This document shows positions 16,948 through 24,227 of a stretch of 45,432 bases of DNA, one piece after another. Positions within the stretch are counted from its first letter, which is position 1. Every line of letters begins with the position of its first letter. The stretch is taken from the NCBI RefSeq assembly GCF_000621725.1, contig NZ_JHXM01000023.1:1-45432 (forward strand). The letters run 5' to 3'. A program made the translations under genes and the position numbers. Below the pieces are notes generated by a model. The model worked only from the letters and a program-made list of their open reading frames with translations, was not told the origin of the DNA and searched no databases. Origin of the DNA: Xylanibacter brevis ATCC 19188. GTDB taxonomy: Bacteria; Bacteroidota; Bacteroidia; Bacteroidales; Bacteroidaceae.

Positions 16948-16961
16948 GACACATGGGGTAA

Positions 16962-17004
16962 GACCAATCATCGCCCAGACCGCAATGGTCTGGGCGATGA
17001 TTGG
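16962..17004 (-). terminator. 19-bp perfect hairpin at the end of the amidase operon
   Basis: ACCAATCATCGCCCAGACC and its exact reverse complement are separated by 5 nt, ending 1 nt before the amidase stop codon on the - strand. There is no clear U-tract after the stem, so it may protect or end the transcript rather than act as a classical intrinsic terminator. Confidence 0.55.
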
Positions 17005-17005
17005 T

Positions 17006-17428
17006 TTAGGCAGCGGGCTGCAGGTCGGCATACTCGCGGCTGGCGAGGAAGTTGGGACAGGTCTTGGTGACTCCGGGGAGCTCACAGTGACCGAGGATGC
17101 GGGCCTGGGGGTAGTCGGCCAGCAGACTCTGGATGAGATGCCAGAGGGCTGCCTTCTGGGCTTCGGTACGGGTGTCGGCGGGATGGCCGTTGGGCAAGAG
17201 GCCTCCTTCGTAGCAGATGCCGATGCTGTGGGTGTTGTAGCCCTTGGCATGGGCTCCCACCAGGTTCTCATGGCGGGTCTGGTGGGTCTGGCCGTTGCGG
17301 GTGATATAGTAGTGGTAGCCGGTGTAACCGAAGCGCTGGCGGTGGCAGGCGATGAGCGAGGTGACCGGGAAGGGACGGTCACTTCGCGTGGCGCTGCAGT
17401 GGATGATGATCATGGTGATGTTTCTCAT
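17006..17428 (-). CDS. N-acetylmuramoyl-L-alanine amidase (amidase_2/PGRP fold)
   Basis: A 140-residue single-domain amidase that would cleave the amide between N-acetylmuramic acid and L-alanine. Zinc-ligand positions are visible: the histidine in MIIIHCSATR, a second in GAHAKGYNTHSIGICYEGG, and the GHCELPGVTKTCPNF segment with H and C. FGYTGYHYYITRNG is typical of T7-lysozyme-like enzymes. There is no signal peptide, so lysis or a partner would be needed for access to peptidoglycan. In Bacteroidales this short form recurs beside smalltalk and HU-like genes, as here, often near capsule loci or integrated elements. Confidence 0.9.
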   Translation of the reverse strand: MRNITMIIIHCSATRSDRPFPVTSLIACHRQRFGYTGYHYYITRNGQTHQTRHENLVGAHAKGYNTHSIGICYEGGLLPNGHPADTRTEAQKAALWHLIQSLLADYPQARILGHCELPGVTKTCPNFLASREYADLQPAA

Positions 17429-17449
17429 GGTATGTTTTTCCTTTTGTGG

Positions 17450-17542
17450 TTAACATATGCAGCTCTGCACGCAGAAGCTGCTAAGGATGGCTGTGAGGAT
17501 GGTGATGATAAACTGGATGATGGGTTTGATTTTTGAAGTCAT
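17450..17542 (-). CDS. Smalltalk-type 30-residue membrane peptide
   Basis: Read by hand on the - strand from ATG 17540-17542 to TAA 17450-17452. The 30-residue peptide starts MTSKIKPIIQ, continues as one hydrophobic helix with Ile/Thr/Leu, and ends SSFCVQSCIC. This matches the smalltalk protein family of Bacteroidales as I know it, including position between an HU-like gene and an amidase gene. Function is unknown; a single membrane span with cysteines near the end is all that can be seen. Confidence 0.75.
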   Translation of the reverse strand: MTSKIKPIIQFIITILTAILSSFCVQSCIC

Positions 17543-17564
17543 GATTAAAGGTTTTAGGGGTTGG

Positions 17565-18014
17565 TTACTCGTTGTCGTTGCTGTCTTCCGCGTCTTTCAG
17601 ACCTGCCAGCTCCTTCACGTTGAGGAATGAGGCTCGCTTCTTGAGGGTCTTCGACGAGAGGTCGTTCAGGTCCACACGGCTGGGCTGGAAGCGCAGGTAG
17701 ATGCCTTTCACGTTGCTGCTGATGTTGAAGTCGTCAGGGGTGTCGGCACCGTTGGTGCGGGCAGAGAGGTAGAACGTGCCGAGGTCACCGAACTGTACCT
17801 TCTTGCCTTCGAGCAGCTGCTCGAGGATGCAGGACTGTAGTTTGTTGGCGACGCCCAGACAGACGTCTGAGCCGTACACGGAGTTGTGTTCTGCCATGTG
17901 CTTGCACAGCTCCTGGTAGGTCATGGTTTTCAGTGACACGATGCGGGCATAGACTTTGCCGAACATCTTTGAGTTTTTCATCTGGTTGACGTAAGTTTTG
18001 TAAAGTACGGGCAT
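17565..18014 (-). CDS. HU-like DNA-binding protein (Bacteroidales long form)
   Basis: A 149-residue protein with an HU/IHF-like core: an N-terminal helical part (TMTYQELCKHMAEHN, LGVANKLQSCILEQLLEGK), then KVQFGDLGTFYLSARTNG corresponding to the beta-arm region of HU proteins, and a C-terminal extension with KGIYLRFQPSR. This extended HU form is common in Bacteroidales next to amidase and DUF4248 genes. It is the first gene after a 200-nt leader and probably forms an operon with the smalltalk and amidase genes (22-bp gaps). Confidence 0.85.
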   Translation of the reverse strand: MPVLYKTYVNQMKNSKMFGKVYARIVSLKTMTYQELCKHMAEHNSVYGSDVCLGVANKLQSCILEQLLEGKKVQFGDLGTFYLSARTNGADTPDDFNISSNVKGIYLRFQPSRVDLNDLSSKTLKKRASFLNVKELAGLKDAEDSNDNE

Positions 18015-18017
18015 GAT

Positions 18018-18088
18018 AATTAAAAATTGAAAAATTGAAAAATTGAAAAATTGAAATAAATAAAAAATTGAAAAATTGAAAATTGAAA
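18018..18088 (-). repeat. AT-rich tandem repeat in the HU leader
   Basis: About nine copies of an 8-nt unit close to AAAATTGA run through this stretch, with one irregular interruption (AATAAATAAA). On the transcribed strand it reads TTTTTCAATT repeatedly, between the promoter and the HU start codon. Copy-number change by slippage could alter leader length. Confidence 0.8.
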
Positions 18089-18211
18089 AATGATAATTCT
18101 TGGTGGAGCCAAGCGGCAGAGCCGAGCGGTTTTTGCCGCTGTCGCGGGAAGGTACAGCTTCCCTGCGAAGCAGGTCTTATCTCGTATGGAGATTTTTTTT
18201 CTCTCACACTG

Positions 18212-18219
18212 CAAAGGTA
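18212..18219 (-). promoter_or_regulatory. -7 element TACCTTTG for the HU-smalltalk-amidase operon
   Basis: CAAAGGTA on the + strand reads TACCTTTG on the - strand, matching TAnnTTTG. Transcription from near 18205 gives a ~190-nt leader that contains GC-rich small hairpins (18110-18170) and the AT-rich tandem repeat. Confidence 0.55.
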
Positions 18220-18287
18220 CAACATTTGGGAGGGGTGCTTTCCGCTTGGGGATGGATCGTCGCGTTTCTTCCGCTTTCTTCTGCTTT

Positions 18288-18518
18288 CTACTCGATGTCG
18301 ATGTCGAATTTGGCGATGATGAACTTGACGATGTGGGGTGGCAGTACCTTGTTGTTGGGCTTCATGCCCATGGTGGCTAGCTCGTCCTTATAGGGCTCGC
18401 ACCAGCTCATGAGGGTCTTTACGCTGACGCCGGCATATTGCGCCAGCTGTAGTTTGGACATGGCATTCATGGGGTCTTGGAGTTTGGGGGCGTTAAACGA
18501 TGGTTTTGGGGGCTTCAA
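18288..18518 (-). CDS. DUF4248-like small helix-turn-helix protein
   Basis: A 76-residue protein with NAMSKLQLAQYAGVSVKTLMSW, a helix-turn-helix-like start, and ending with VLPPHIVKFIIAKFDIDIE. The pattern (SK.ELA..YGVS..T...W ... L.P..V..I...) is that of DUF4248, frequent in Bacteroidales beside HU-like and primase-like genes. DNA binding is inferred. It lies between the primase-like gene and the HU promoter. Confidence 0.75.
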   Translation of the reverse strand: MKPPKPSFNAPKLQDPMNAMSKLQLAQYAGVSVKTLMSWCEPYKDELATMGMKPNNKVLPPHIVKFIIAKFDIDIE

Positions 18519-18543
18519 ACGGTGCGTTTGGAGGCCCCAAACG

Positions 18544-19767
18544 TTATTTAAAGAGGAAGTCCACGAGGTCTATCTTGGCTTCCTTCTGTTCCGGTGTGGC
18601 GTGCTGCTCCAGGAGGGGAGAGACGCGGAGGGAATAGCGGAACTTGTAGAGGCGTTGGGCGTCGAGGGCTACCTGGGTCCACTGGCGGAAGGCTTCGCCT
18701 TGTGGGTCGGTGTCGGGGAAGATAATGATTCTGTGCTGAAGCAGGGGTTCCAGAAGTTCTGGTTTGAACATCTGGAGGCCGCCGCATGAGAGCCAGATAA
18801 AGTCGGGGAATTTTTCTGAAAGAATAATTGCCGTTTTCTCTGACTCTACAATGGCTATTGTCTGAGGGCTGAAGTCTGATGTCTGAGGGGTGAAGGCTGA
18901 GGGAAGAGGGCCAGCTTTGCTGGGAAATTGTGCAAAATTGGTCCCAAAATTATTCTCATAATTGTTAAATTTTGAATTAGATTTTGAAGAATTTCCAGCC
19001 GTAGGCTGCTCCAGGGTCAGCAGATGGAGGCCGAAGAGGCAGGGGTGGAGGTCGAAGTTCGGGGGTAGGGTGTCTTTCATGAGGGCATGGACCCAGGTGG
19101 GGTGGCGCTCCTTGTCACGGTGACAGTCGGGCTGGTAGTACATGATCTTGCCGGTACGCACGCGCTGCTGGTCGTCGATCTGCCAAAAGATGACGCCGCC
19201 GTCCTTGGAACAACCAAGGCGGTAGCGGGCTGCCGCGTGGCGCAGCTGGCTATCGGTGAGATAGCCGGCGGAGATGGCGGATTTACAGAATTGCGAATCC
19301 AGGGACAAGGACCGAGGGACGAGGTCGGGAGATAAAGGAACCACGGATTGCACGGATTGTACGGATATGGAGCCAGCTTTGCTGGGAAATTTAACAGAAT
19401 TGGTCTCAGAATTGTTCAATTTTGAATTTAATTTTGAAGAATTTTCCGCTGAAAGCGGTTCCGAATCAATCAGGACGATGTGGAACTCGTTGACGAGCCA
19501 GTCGCAGGCTTCGGGGAAGGTTTTGTTCTCGTAGTCCTGCACGAGCTTAATCACGTCGCCGCCTTTGCCACAGACAAAGCACTTGTAGATGTTCTTTTTC
19601 TTGTTGACGTGCATCGAGGGATGCTTGTCGTCGTGGTACCAGCACTTGGCACGCTTCGTCAGTTTGCCCATACCATAGAGCGAGATGCCGAGCTTGGAGC
19701 AGACATCGAAGATAGGTATCTCGCGAATTCTCTTAAGATTTAAATCGTCGATCATCATAATTGTCAA
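18544..19767 (-). CDS. CHC2 zinc-finger primase-like protein with TOPRIM-like domain
   Basis: A 407-residue protein. The N-terminal zinc finger is visible as RAKCWYHDDKHPSMHV and NIYKCFVCGKGGD (Cys, His, Cys, Cys), as in DnaG-type primases. The C-terminal part has IAIVESEKTAIILSEKF and RIIIFPDTDPQGEAF, a TOPRIM-like E and DxD pattern. Two low-complexity Ser/Asn/Lys-rich segments (near residues 108-132 and 258-286) are encoded by copies of an AT-rich repeat that also occurs outside genes. It follows the ATPase gene on the same strand after about 105 bp. Such pairs occur on integrated elements; a role in element replication is plausible. Confidence 0.85.
   Translation of the reverse strand: MTIMMIDDLNLKRIREIPIFDVCSKLGISLYGMGKLTKRAKCWYHDDKHPSMHVNKKKNIYKCFVCGKGGDVIKLVQDYENKTFPEACDWLVNEFHIVLIDSEPLSAENSSKLNSKLNNSETNSVKFPSKAGSISVQSVQSVVPLSPDLVPRSLSLDSQFCKSAISAGYLTDSQLRHAAARYRLGCSKDGGVIFWQIDDQQRVRTGKIMYYQPDCHRDKERHPTWVHALMKDTLPPNFDLHPCLFGLHLLTLEQPTAGNSSKSNSKFNNYENNFGTNFAQFPSKAGPLPSAFTPQTSDFSPQTIAIVESEKTAIILSEKFPDFIWLSCGGLQMFKPELLEPLLQHRIIIFPDTDPQGEAFRQWTQVALDAQRLYKFRYSLRVSPLLEQHATPEQKEAKIDLVDFLFK
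18909..18996 (-). repeat. AT-rich dispersed repeat inside the primase-like gene, copy A
   Basis: Reads GCCAGCTTTGCTGGGAAATT followed by CAAAATTGGTC, and later TTGAATT and GATTTTGAAGAATTT on the + strand. A related copy lies at 19372-19447 in the same gene and a third at about 45230-45322 outside any gene. The reading frame is kept. Confidence 0.75.
19372..19447 (-). repeat. AT-rich dispersed repeat inside the primase-like gene, copy B
   Basis: Same sequence words and order as copy A but about 12 bp shorter. The length difference is a multiple of three, in line with selection to keep the frame. In protein it gives SSKLNSKLNNSE and PSKAG, against SSKSNSKFNNYE and PSKAG in copy A. Confidence 0.75.
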
Positions 19768-19872
19768 TTATCAATTGGAACGCCGGAGGTGAAAATCTGA
19801 CCCCATACGTAATTCTCTCTACGAGAGAGAATGTAGTATGTGGGCCCCTAGAGTATTCACCGTAGGCATGCG

Positions 19873-21063
19873 CTAAAAGGGTAGGTTTTGCTGCACTGGT
19901 TCGGGCAAGGGGAGGAGATACTCCTTCTTGCCGAAGGGATTGGTGACACAGAGGAGGACCTTTTCGTCGACGGCCTTCTGCAGGATCTCGTCGTGCAGCT
20001 TGGGCTTGATGGCATTGGTGGCATCGTAGATCTGCGTCTTCAGCGTGTCCTGCTGATAGGGCTGACCGGGCGTCATGATGTCAGCAAAGAGCTGCTTGAC
20101 ATCGAAGACATACTTGCGCCCCTCCTTGCGTACGTACTTTGGGTTCATGTCGGGCAATTTGTTGGTGCCCTGCTGCATCTTCGCCGCCATCTTCTGCTGA
20201 GATCGGAACTGCGCCTCTACGAGCTCCTCGTGGGTACACAGGTAGGGCAGCCCCTCCTCGTTGACAGCGAACTGGAGTGCTGTGGGGATGTCGTACTTAC
20301 GGGTGTCGGTCTGCGCCCAGGTGAAGATGCGCTCACTGGACTTGGAACACTCATACACCTCAAAGGCCTTGTTCTTGAGTTCGGTGCCTATCCAGCCACG
20401 GAGGTTACGGTCTTCCTGCGACTTGTTCTGGTGGAGCACGCACACGATGGCGCAATGGTTGTCGGAGGCCAGACGCATCAGTCGCTCGATGGTGTCTTGC
20501 GCCACCACGCCATCGTTGATATCTGCCACGAGGTCGCGGATACCGTCGAGCACCACCAGGTCGGGCTGGTAGCGCAGCACAAAGAGCTCGAGGATGCCGA
20601 TACGGTCGGCCATGGCCTCGCCACGGACGTTGAACACATCCATCAGCTCGTTGGGGAACTGTTCCTCGGCGATGCCTGTGAGGGGGATGATACGGTTGCG
20701 CAGGATGTCTTGTGTCGATTCCTCGCTCTGCTCGGTGTCATACCACAGCACGTGTAGCCGTTTCTGCTCAATCCGTTCGACGGAGAGCAACTGACTGCGA
20801 AAGCACAGGGCCATGAGGATACTGCTGACGAAGGTCTTGCCACTCTTGGCCTTGCCAGACAGGCCGGTGAGCTCGCCTCGCGCAAAGCAGGGACTGCCGC
20901 CCAGACGGAACAGGAACTCCATGGGACGGAGCCTGGTTTGGGGCGTGATGCGTCTTCGGGCCTCCAACTGATGCAGGCGCTGTTCCTGTTCGCTGGAGAT
21001 GCCAGCCAGGCACAGCTCTTCGCGAATCAGGTGCAAAGGAACTGAATTTTTCTGTTCTGTCAT
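19873..21063 (-). CDS. RepA/RecA-like AAA_25 P-loop ATPase
   Basis: A 396-residue ATPase. Walker A is GKAKSGKTF around residue 69, LHVLWYDTEQSEEST supplies the acidic strand typical of RepA/DnaB-like folds, and DLVVLDGIRDLV is Walker B. AIVCVLHQNKSQEDRNLRGWIGTELKNKA is the conserved region after Walker B. The C-terminal ~120 residues are winged-helix-like. Such proteins act as hexameric helicase-like factors for plasmids or integrated elements. It heads a - strand group with the primase-like gene, and I see no integrase or mobilisation gene with them, so the element may be fixed. Confidence 0.85.
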   Translation of the reverse strand: MTEQKNSVPLHLIREELCLAGISSEQEQRLHQLEARRRITPQTRLRPMEFLFRLGGSPCFARGELTGLSGKAKSGKTFVSSILMALCFRSQLLSVERIEQKRLHVLWYDTEQSEESTQDILRNRIIPLTGIAEEQFPNELMDVFNVRGEAMADRIGILELFVLRYQPDLVVLDGIRDLVADINDGVVAQDTIERLMRLASDNHCAIVCVLHQNKSQEDRNLRGWIGTELKNKAFEVYECSKSSERIFTWAQTDTRKYDIPTALQFAVNEEGLPYLCTHEELVEAQFRSQQKMAAKMQQGTNKLPDMNPKYVRKEGRKYVFDVKQLFADIMTPGQPYQQDTLKTQIYDATNAIKPKLHDEILQKAVDEKVLLCVTNPFGKKEYLLPLPEPVQQNLPF

Positions 21064-21238
21064 ATAATATCTATCAAATTATTACGTTGACTATTCGATG
21101 TCTTGTTTGTGTTGACGATGCAAAGTTCGTTATTTCCTGCGAGACGAAAGAAAAAGTGTCCGTGTGAGGACGCATTTAACAAATGTTTTTATGTTGTAAT
21201 ATTTTATGCATTAATTATTCATTAATAGTAAGTTTTAT

Positions 21239-21532
21239 ATGAAGAAAGAAAACGTTTTAGTGACCCTGCCGTCAGCGCTCAAGCTGACAGCCATCGTATT
21301 GAAGAAGGCCGACCGTGTCTTCGCTAACAGTCGTCGTGCCATGGAGACCCGTTATCACCTGGCCCATGGCATTTTTTCGCGAGCCTAAAACGGGAAACTT
21401 CTGCCCAGCGATGTCCTGGGCGTAGATCAGCTCTTAGCCATCCATCAAGACATCCTCTCCTATTACGACCGTCACCCCTCCGCCACCTCCAACTGGGATT
21501 TGTCGGCGATCATTGGTGCGGCGGAAGGGTGA
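21239..21532 (+). pseudogene. 97-codon gene interrupted by an in-frame TAA at codon 50
   Basis: ATG at 21239 reads MKKENVLVTLPSALKLTAIV and continues to TAA at 21386-21388. The same frame then runs on for 47 codons (NGKLLPSDVLGVDQLLAIH onward) to TGA at 21530-21532. Both halves have normal protein composition with amphipathic helices, which suggests one original ~96-residue protein cut by a nonsense mutation. I do not recognise the family. It is divergent from the ATPase gene, 175 bp away. Confidence 0.55.
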
Positions 21533-21655
21533 CCCCCTCTAAATCTCCCCAAGGGGAGACTTGCTTTGGTGAGAGATGAGAGATGAGAGGTGAGAAGTGA
21601 GAGGTGAGAGGTGAGAGGTGAGAGGTGGTGCTGCAGAGCCGCAAAACCACCGGGA
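21533..21655 (+). repeat. Repeat mosaic A: 35-bp module, (GTGAGAR)n tract, mini-hairpin
   Basis: It begins directly after the pseudogene stop with a 35-bp module (CCCCCTCTAAATCTCCCC at 21533 onward) identical to 30469-30503. About nine heptamers of GTGAGAG/ATGAGAG type follow, then a 15-nt mini-hairpin (21629-21643, TGCTGC-aga-GCCGCA, one mismatch). Confidence 0.85.
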
Positions 21656-21702
21656 CGGGTTATAACATTCTGTGGTTTTTCTATTTTTATTCAAAACAAA
21701 AA

Positions 21703-21740
21703 AATAAAAGCCGAATCGTTTGCACGGTTCGGCTTTTATT
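21703..21740 (+). terminator. Strong bidirectional intrinsic terminator
   Basis: AATAAAAGCCGAA (21703-21715) and TTCGGCTTTTATT (21728-21740) form a perfect 13-bp stem with A/T tracts on both sides, plus two further inner C-G pairs. It would stop transcription from the left before the structured region downstream. Confidence 0.8.
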
Positions 21741-21750
21741 CGTAATTTTG
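21720..21750 (+). promoter_or_regulatory. Near-consensus promoter, TTG-N20-TAATTTTG
   Basis: TTG at 21720-21722, preceded by T, and TAATTTTG at 21743-21750 match the Bacteroidetes TTTG/TAnnTTTG pair with normal spacing. Its upstream half lies in the terminator loop. The start site would be near 21757, so it drives the structured region and perhaps the secreted-protein genes from 22005. Confidence 0.65.
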
Positions 21751-21756
21751 CCCTGT

Positions 21757-21960
21757 GCAAAGAGATGCACATAAACATTTTAATTTGCTCTTTTGTGCAT
21801 TGAATTGCGACCTCAGAATGTGAATGAGCAAATCAATCAACTAGTGGCTTGCGCCTAAAGCGCAGGCTTCCCATAGTTGATTGAAGGTTGTCGCAAACCT
21901 AAGGCGCGTATGGTGAAGACCTGCGCTTTCTTATTCCCTAAGGTTTGGCGCGGATAAATT
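21757..21960 (+). ncRNA. Candidate structured RNA or leader with alternative pairings
   Basis: Nested stems: TTGCGACCT (21805-21813) with AGG-tt-GTCGCAA (21885-21896); CAATCAACTA (21834-21843) with TAGTTGATTG (21874-21883); and GCTTGCGC (21847-21854) with GCGCAGGC (21860-21867). A competing stem pairs ATTTGCTC (21783-21790) with GAGCAAAT (21826-21833). A near-consensus promoter sits just upstream and the first codon of the secreted gene is 45 nt downstream. I cannot assign it to a known RNA; 6S-like RNA or a riboswitch-like leader are both possible. Confidence 0.45.
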
Positions 21961-22004
21961 TTAAGATAAATTATTAGTACTAACCAAATACAAATGTAAC
22001 GATT

Positions 22005-22997
22005 ATGAAAAAGATTCTATTTTTGTTAGTAGTTCTTTCTGCAATGAGTGTTAATACCTTGGCAGATGGACTCACTGCTACGCTCCAGCAGGGTGATAAC
22101 ATGCAGGTTTTCTATGGTACCGATGCATTTAAGCAGGCATATGAGGCTGCAGAAAGCGATGATGCGATTATAATACTTTCTTTAGGCACATTTAATTCTG
22201 TTCTCTCAATTGAGAAATCAATGACTATTGTTGGCTGTGGTGCATTTTCATATCCAAATACAATTATTAGTGGAACAATGAAGATAATGGCTGATAATGT
22301 AAAAATAGAAGGAATATATTTTAGTAGCAGTATTTCATTGGGGGCGATATCCAATTGTCATATAAAAAGATGCTATCTAAATACCACATTGAATGCGAGT
22401 GATACCCATATTAATACGTTTATTGATCAAAGTGTCGTTATGTCTGATTATGCTGTCGGTACAGGAGTGAATTACACAATTCAAAATTCTACTATTGAAT
22501 CTTTTTATACAATGAATACTGAAGATAATAAAGCAAATATCACAAATTGCGTCATATATAAGTTTATAGGATTCGGTTCGAGTGGCTATGTAAACAGTGA
22601 TGTTAAACAGCCGTATGCCATTTACATAAGTAATATTTTAGGTCATTCAAGAACTGGTAGTAATGATAATTATAACTATACTTGTTCCATTCTGTCAGAA
22701 TACTATTATAATTATTTTGCAGGTAAATACGGAACCTTTACCCCGTCTTTCCCAGATGGTTGTAAACACGATGGAAATGAGAGTGGACGAGAGTATTCGG
22801 GTGGTTATCCTGCATCAGAATTTTCATCAATAGCGTATGGAACAGGTATTGATGGTACAGTTAAGGGAACATATGGTGGCTCAGGTTTCAAAAAAGAATC
22901 TAGTATACCTAAAATTACAAGTAAGACGATTCCCGCCTATGCTGATGAGCAAGGAAAAATTAATGTTACGATATCCGCAACTACGGGTCCCAATTAA
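22005..22997 (+). CDS. Secreted protein, probable parallel beta-helix
   Basis: A 330-residue protein. MKKILFLLVVLSAMSVNTLA is a clear signal peptide. Residues 50-210 consist of short hydrophobic strands with regular turns (SMTIVGCGAFSYPNTIISG, VKIEGIYFSS, NCHIKRCYLN, NCVIYKF), the pattern of right-handed beta-helix proteins such as pectate-lyase-like or pseudo-lyase surface proteins. No catalytic residues were recognised. It ends 10 bp before the next secreted-protein gene, which suggests an operon of three exported proteins. Function is unknown. Confidence 0.7.
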   Translation: MKKILFLLVVLSAMSVNTLADGLTATLQQGDNMQVFYGTDAFKQAYEAAESDDAIIILSLGTFNSVLSIEKSMTIVGCGAFSYPNTIISGTMKIMADNVKIEGIYFSSSISLGAISNCHIKRCYLNTTLNASDTHINTFIDQSVVMSDYAVGTGVNYTIQNSTIESFYTMNTEDNKANITNCVIYKFIGFGSSGYVNSDVKQPYAIYISNILGHSRTGSNDNYNYTCSILSEYYYNYFAGKYGTFTPSFPDGCKHDGNESGREYSGGYPASEFSSIAYGTGIDGTVKGTYGGSGFKKESSIPKITSKTIPAYADEQGKINVTISATTGPN

Positions 22998-23007
22998 ACA
23001 GCTACAT

Positions 23008-24213
23008 ATGAAAAGATTTGTATTATTACTTTCCTTCGCAGTCTTTCTGTGGATGCCGATATTCTCTCAGAAAAGTCTTTCGGAATGGGAGTACTGGATA
23101 GATAGTGGTAACAAGGTAGTTGCCCCGTACAGTGATGGTGATGTCGCTTTTGCTATTGATGCCAGTAACTTGTCCGAGGGACTGCACACTTTGAGATGTC
23201 GTGTAAAGGACAGCGATGGCTTATATAGTCCGCTTTATATGTGGACATTCTTGCGCAAGGAAAAAACTCCGGAATTATCTCAGAAGGTTCTCTCGGAATG
23301 GGAATATTGGATTGATAGCGGAGACAAGGTTGTAGCACCGTATAATACTGGTGATATCGCATTTGTTTTTAATGCCACCGACTTGTCTGAGGGCCTGCAC
23401 ACTTTGAGATGTCGTGTAAAAGACAGCGATGGGTTATATAGTCCGCTTTATATGTGGACATTCTTGTGCAAGGGAAAAACTCCGGAATTATCTCAGAAGG
23501 TTCTCTCGGAATGGGAATATTGGATTGATAGCGGAGACAAGGTTGTAGCACCGTATAATAATGGTGATATCGCATTTGCTATTGAGGCCACCGACTTGTC
23601 TGAGGGCCTGCACACTTTGAGATGTCGTGTAAGGGACAGCGAGGGTTTGTACAGTCCGCTCTATATGTGGACATTCCTTCACAAAAAGAAACAAGATAAT
23701 GTAGATAGGAAAATAACGTGGGTAAGGTACTGGTGGAATGACAGAACTGACCTCTCCGTCACGGAAAGCGTTGCAAATGACAGTTCTGTATTCGTGTATT
23801 CTGGCAAACTGACTGTTCCAGAATATGCAAAGACAGATTCCATAAACCGTATCGCTCGCTTTAATATTGTTGTAGGGGATAATACTGGCTATTTCTCTCC
23901 TGTTGAGTATGCTGACGTGGAGTATTCAGACGATCAGGCACCAGTTCCCGTGATAGAATTAGTGGAACAGACTACTACAGAAGTTACTTTAAAATGGTAT
24001 ATCATTAGCGATGAAGTGAAGGACTACAATATATACTATTCCGAGAATGATGGACCTTTCATCTTGTGGCTGCCAAACACTACAAAGGAGGGAAGTTCCT
24101 TCAAGGGGCAAATAGGCAAAACCTATCGCTTTGCAGTTACTGCCCGTGACAGATTTGGCAACCATGAACCTATAGATATTACCAAATGTGTTACTGTAAC
24201 ATTTTCAAACTAA
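23008..24213 (+). CDS. Secreted protein with three 72-residue tandem repeats
   Basis: The start is taken at ATG 23008, which begins a signal peptide (MKRFVLLLSFAVFLWMPIFS); a longer frame from 22837 only overlaps the previous gene. The protein has 401 residues. Three tandem repeats of about 72 residues follow, each with LSEWEYWIDSG, KVVAPY, LSEGLHTLRCRVKDS, GLYSPLYMWTFL. Copies two and three are nearly identical at DNA level, a sign of recent duplication or conversion. The last ~165 residues contain a fibronectin-III-like part (PVPVIELVEQTTTEVTLKW). It probably works outside the cell with its neighbours. Confidence 0.75.
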   Translation: MKRFVLLLSFAVFLWMPIFSQKSLSEWEYWIDSGNKVVAPYSDGDVAFAIDASNLSEGLHTLRCRVKDSDGLYSPLYMWTFLRKEKTPELSQKVLSEWEYWIDSGDKVVAPYNTGDIAFVFNATDLSEGLHTLRCRVKDSDGLYSPLYMWTFLCKGKTPELSQKVLSEWEYWIDSGDKVVAPYNNGDIAFAIEATDLSEGLHTLRCRVRDSEGLYSPLYMWTFLHKKKQDNVDRKITWVRYWWNDRTDLSVTESVANDSSVFVYSGKLTVPEYAKTDSINRIARFNIVVGDNTGYFSPVEYADVEYSDDQAPVPVIELVEQTTTEVTLKWYIISDEVKDYNIYYSENDGPFILWLPNTTKEGSSFKGQIGKTYRFAVTARDRFGNHEPIDITKCVTVTFSN

Positions 24214-24227
24214 GGAAGTAGATATCT

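Noticed and set aside
16892..17536. Long + strand ORF (214 codons) opposite the amidase
   Set aside because: It is the complement of the amidase and smalltalk genes, with Gly/Val-rich low-complexity translation and no motif; the - strand reading has clear zinc-site motifs.
19888..20757. Long + strand ORF (289 codons) opposite the P-loop ATPase
   Set aside because: Complementary to a gene with intact Walker motifs; the translation is Leu/His/Val-rich without domain features.
22837..23007. N-terminal extension of the repeat-protein gene
   Set aside because: It overlaps the 3' end of the preceding secreted-protein gene in another frame and would place a signal peptide internally; ATG 23008 gives a proper signal peptide.
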